From: an uncultured Victivallaceae bacterium
Lineage (GTDB): Bacteria > Verrucomicrobiota > Lentisphaeria > Victivallales > Victivallaceae
Length of the DNA: 13,671 bases
Assembly (NCBI GenBank): GCA_934663655.1
Contig: CAKUKT010000032.1
Span: forward strand, 1-13,671
Direction: 5' to 3'
The notes below the pieces were generated by a model that was not told the origin of the DNA, did no database searches, and saw only the letters and a program-made list of their open reading frames with translations. The translations under genes and the position numbers were made by a program. Positions 12,603 through 13,671 of this stretch are shown here, in pieces. Positions within the stretch are counted from its first letter, which is position 1; each line of letters opens with the position of its first letter.

Positions 12603-13671
12603 ATGAAAATTCTGCAACGCAGGGTAATCATACCCCACAGTGAGGCGGTTCCCCGCGCCGGCGAAGGCAGTGCCGTTGAACTCGCGGACGGACGTATTCT
12701 CTTTGTCTACAGCCATTTTTCCGGCATGGCCGACCACGACCGGGCGACGCTCCGGGGAGGAATACTCGATCCGCAGAGCGGCGAGCTCTCCGAAGTGCGG
12801 GAGTTCCATGCGGATCCCGGGGCGCTGAACCAGATGAGCGTCAGCCTTTTCAGATTCGTTGACGGCGAACTCGGTATGCTGTGGATCCGCAAAGCGGAAT
12901 GCTGGCGGGACGCCCTGTGCCTGAGCACCAGTTCCGACGACGGCGCCACCTGGACTCCGCCCCGGGTCATCACCGCCGCGCTCTCCGAGGTCTGCCCCTA
13001 CTGGGTCATCAACAATGACCGCGTCCGGGTGCTGCCCTCCGGACGGTTGCTCGCTCCGGTCTGCTGTTATTTCGGAGCAATGACGGAGGATCCGGCAAAC
13101 ACTCGACCTTCGGAGCTGGCGGTGCTGATTTCCGACGACCGCGGCCGGAACTGGCGGATGTCGCAACGCCTCCGGATCGAACGGGACAACATGGTCAGAC
13201 CACACCGTTTCGCCCCCGGCGGCGAGGCGTGGTTCGAACAACAGACGAGAGGGCCGTACACCTCGCAGGAGCCGGGGATCGAACTCCTCGCCGACGGAAC
13301 ACTGCTGCTCTACTGCCGTACCACGCTCGGTTATATGTACTGCGCCCGTTCTTCAGACCATGGAGAAAGTTTTTCGCCGCTGACCGCGGTGACCGATCTG
13401 GTCTCACCGTGCGGCCCGCAAACCATAGTTCGGGCGCCGGGTGGAAGCCGCCTCTACTGTCTTTACAACGACCGCCGTTCCGAAGGGTACGGACCGCAGG
13501 TGAGCTGGGAATGGCGCACCCCGCTCTCACTGGCAGTAAGCGACGACGGTGGAGCGAACTGGCGGAGCTGCGGCGAAATCGAACCGGATACCCGCAACTA
13601 TTGCTACATGAGCGCACTCTTTCTCTCCAGCGGAAAACTGCTCGTCACCGATTACGAATCGGTGACGATCG
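12603..13671 (+). CDS. Sialidase/BNR-repeat family protein (3' end cut by window)
   Basis: The frame is open from ATG 12603 to the right edge (356 codons seen). Four Asp-box motifs (S-x-D-x-G-x-x-W/F) mark the blades of a six-bladed propeller: residues 110-117, 177-184, 250-257 and 313-320. Family-typical stretches include NNDRVRVLPSGRLLAP (137-152), EPGIELLADGTLLLYCR (223-239) and SPCGPQTIVRAPGG (268-281), as in bacterial exo-alpha-sialidase-like proteins. There is no signal peptide, so the protein should be cytoplasmic, unlike secreted sialidases. GGAG lies five bases before the ATG. R18 in PRAGEGSAVEL may stand for the first arginine of the sialidase triad, but the remaining active-site residues cannot be confirmed from a partial sequence. 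It may act on imported sialylated or related oligosaccharides; many family members have unproven or other activities. Confidence 0.85.
   Translation, partial: MKILQRRVIIPHSEAVPRAGEGSAVELADGRILFVYSHFSGMADHDRATLRGGILDPQSGELSEVREFHADPGALNQMSVSLFRFVDGELGMLWIRKAECWRDALCLSTSSDDGATWTPPRVITAALSEVCPYWVINNDRVRVLPSGRLLAPVCCYFGAMTEDPANTRPSELAVLISDDRGRNWRMSQRLRIERDNMVRPHRFAPGGEAWFEQQTRGPYTSQEPGIELLADGTLLLYCRTTLGYMYCARSSDHGESFSPLTAVTDLVSPCGPQTIVRAPGGSRLYCLYNDRRSEGYGPQVSWEWRTPLSLAVSDDGGANWRSCGEIEPDTRNYCYMSALFLSSGKLLVTDYESVTI

Noticed and set aside
1..13671. Frequent CCGGA/TCCGG words as DNA uptake or other signal sequences
   Set aside because: They lie mostly in coding DNA in all orientations and phases and fit the codon preference of a GC-rich genome; a count against a shuffled background would be needed to claim more.

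Overview
The window looks like chromosomal DNA from a member of the Lentisphaerae (Victivallis-like) or a close relative in the PVC group. Four separate genes encode short proteins with a type IV prepilin N-terminus ([20 protein letters not shown]) followed by a globular domain ending in the H-X9-DG motif, a family known to be greatly expanded in Lentisphaerae and Planctomycetes. Coding DNA is GC-rich and the intergenic regions are strongly AT-rich, with recognisable sigma70-type promoters. The taxonomic call is inference from protein style; there is no rRNA or tRNA here. No mobile element, CRISPR array or phage gene was seen.

Layout. (1) 1-2165, minus: pseudopilin 1 followed by a secreted TIM-barrel glycosidase-like protein that runs off the left edge. 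(2) 2372-4111: pseudopilin 2 (minus), divergent from an AraC-family regulator (plus); both pseudopilin promoters carry the same pair of TTGTAAAAAA direct repeats 22 bp apart, and the pseudopilin 1 region looks like a tandem duplicate that still carries the first codons of the regulator. (3) 4095-5396, minus: a ThiC-type radical SAM enzyme, convergent with and overlapping the AraC gene. (4) 5530-7379, minus: a GntR/FCD regulator translationally coupled (ATGA overlap) to a D-Ala-D-Ala ligase-like ATP-grasp enzyme. (5) 7908-9857: pseudopilin 3 (minus), divergent from a second GntR/FCD regulator (plus), with two identical 13-bp dyad boxes between them. (6) 10038-12473, plus: pseudopilin 4 followed after 15 bp by a second secreted TIM-barrel glycosidase-like protein. 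(7) 12603-end, plus: a sialidase/BNR-repeat protein without a signal peptide, cut by the right edge and served by its own promoter.

How they may work together. The most interesting pattern is a repeated module: a transcription factor (AraC or GntR), a divergent pseudopilin with H-X9-DG, and in two of four cases a secreted TIM-barrel glycosidase-like gene directly downstream of the pseudopilin. No type II secretion or type IV pilus assembly gene is present, so these pseudopilins are orphans that must use machinery encoded elsewhere or do something different. The inferred theme is ligand-induced deployment of surface or secreted proteins for glycan use, with each pseudopilin tied to its own regulator. 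That is a hypothesis from gene order and promoter sites, not demonstrated function.
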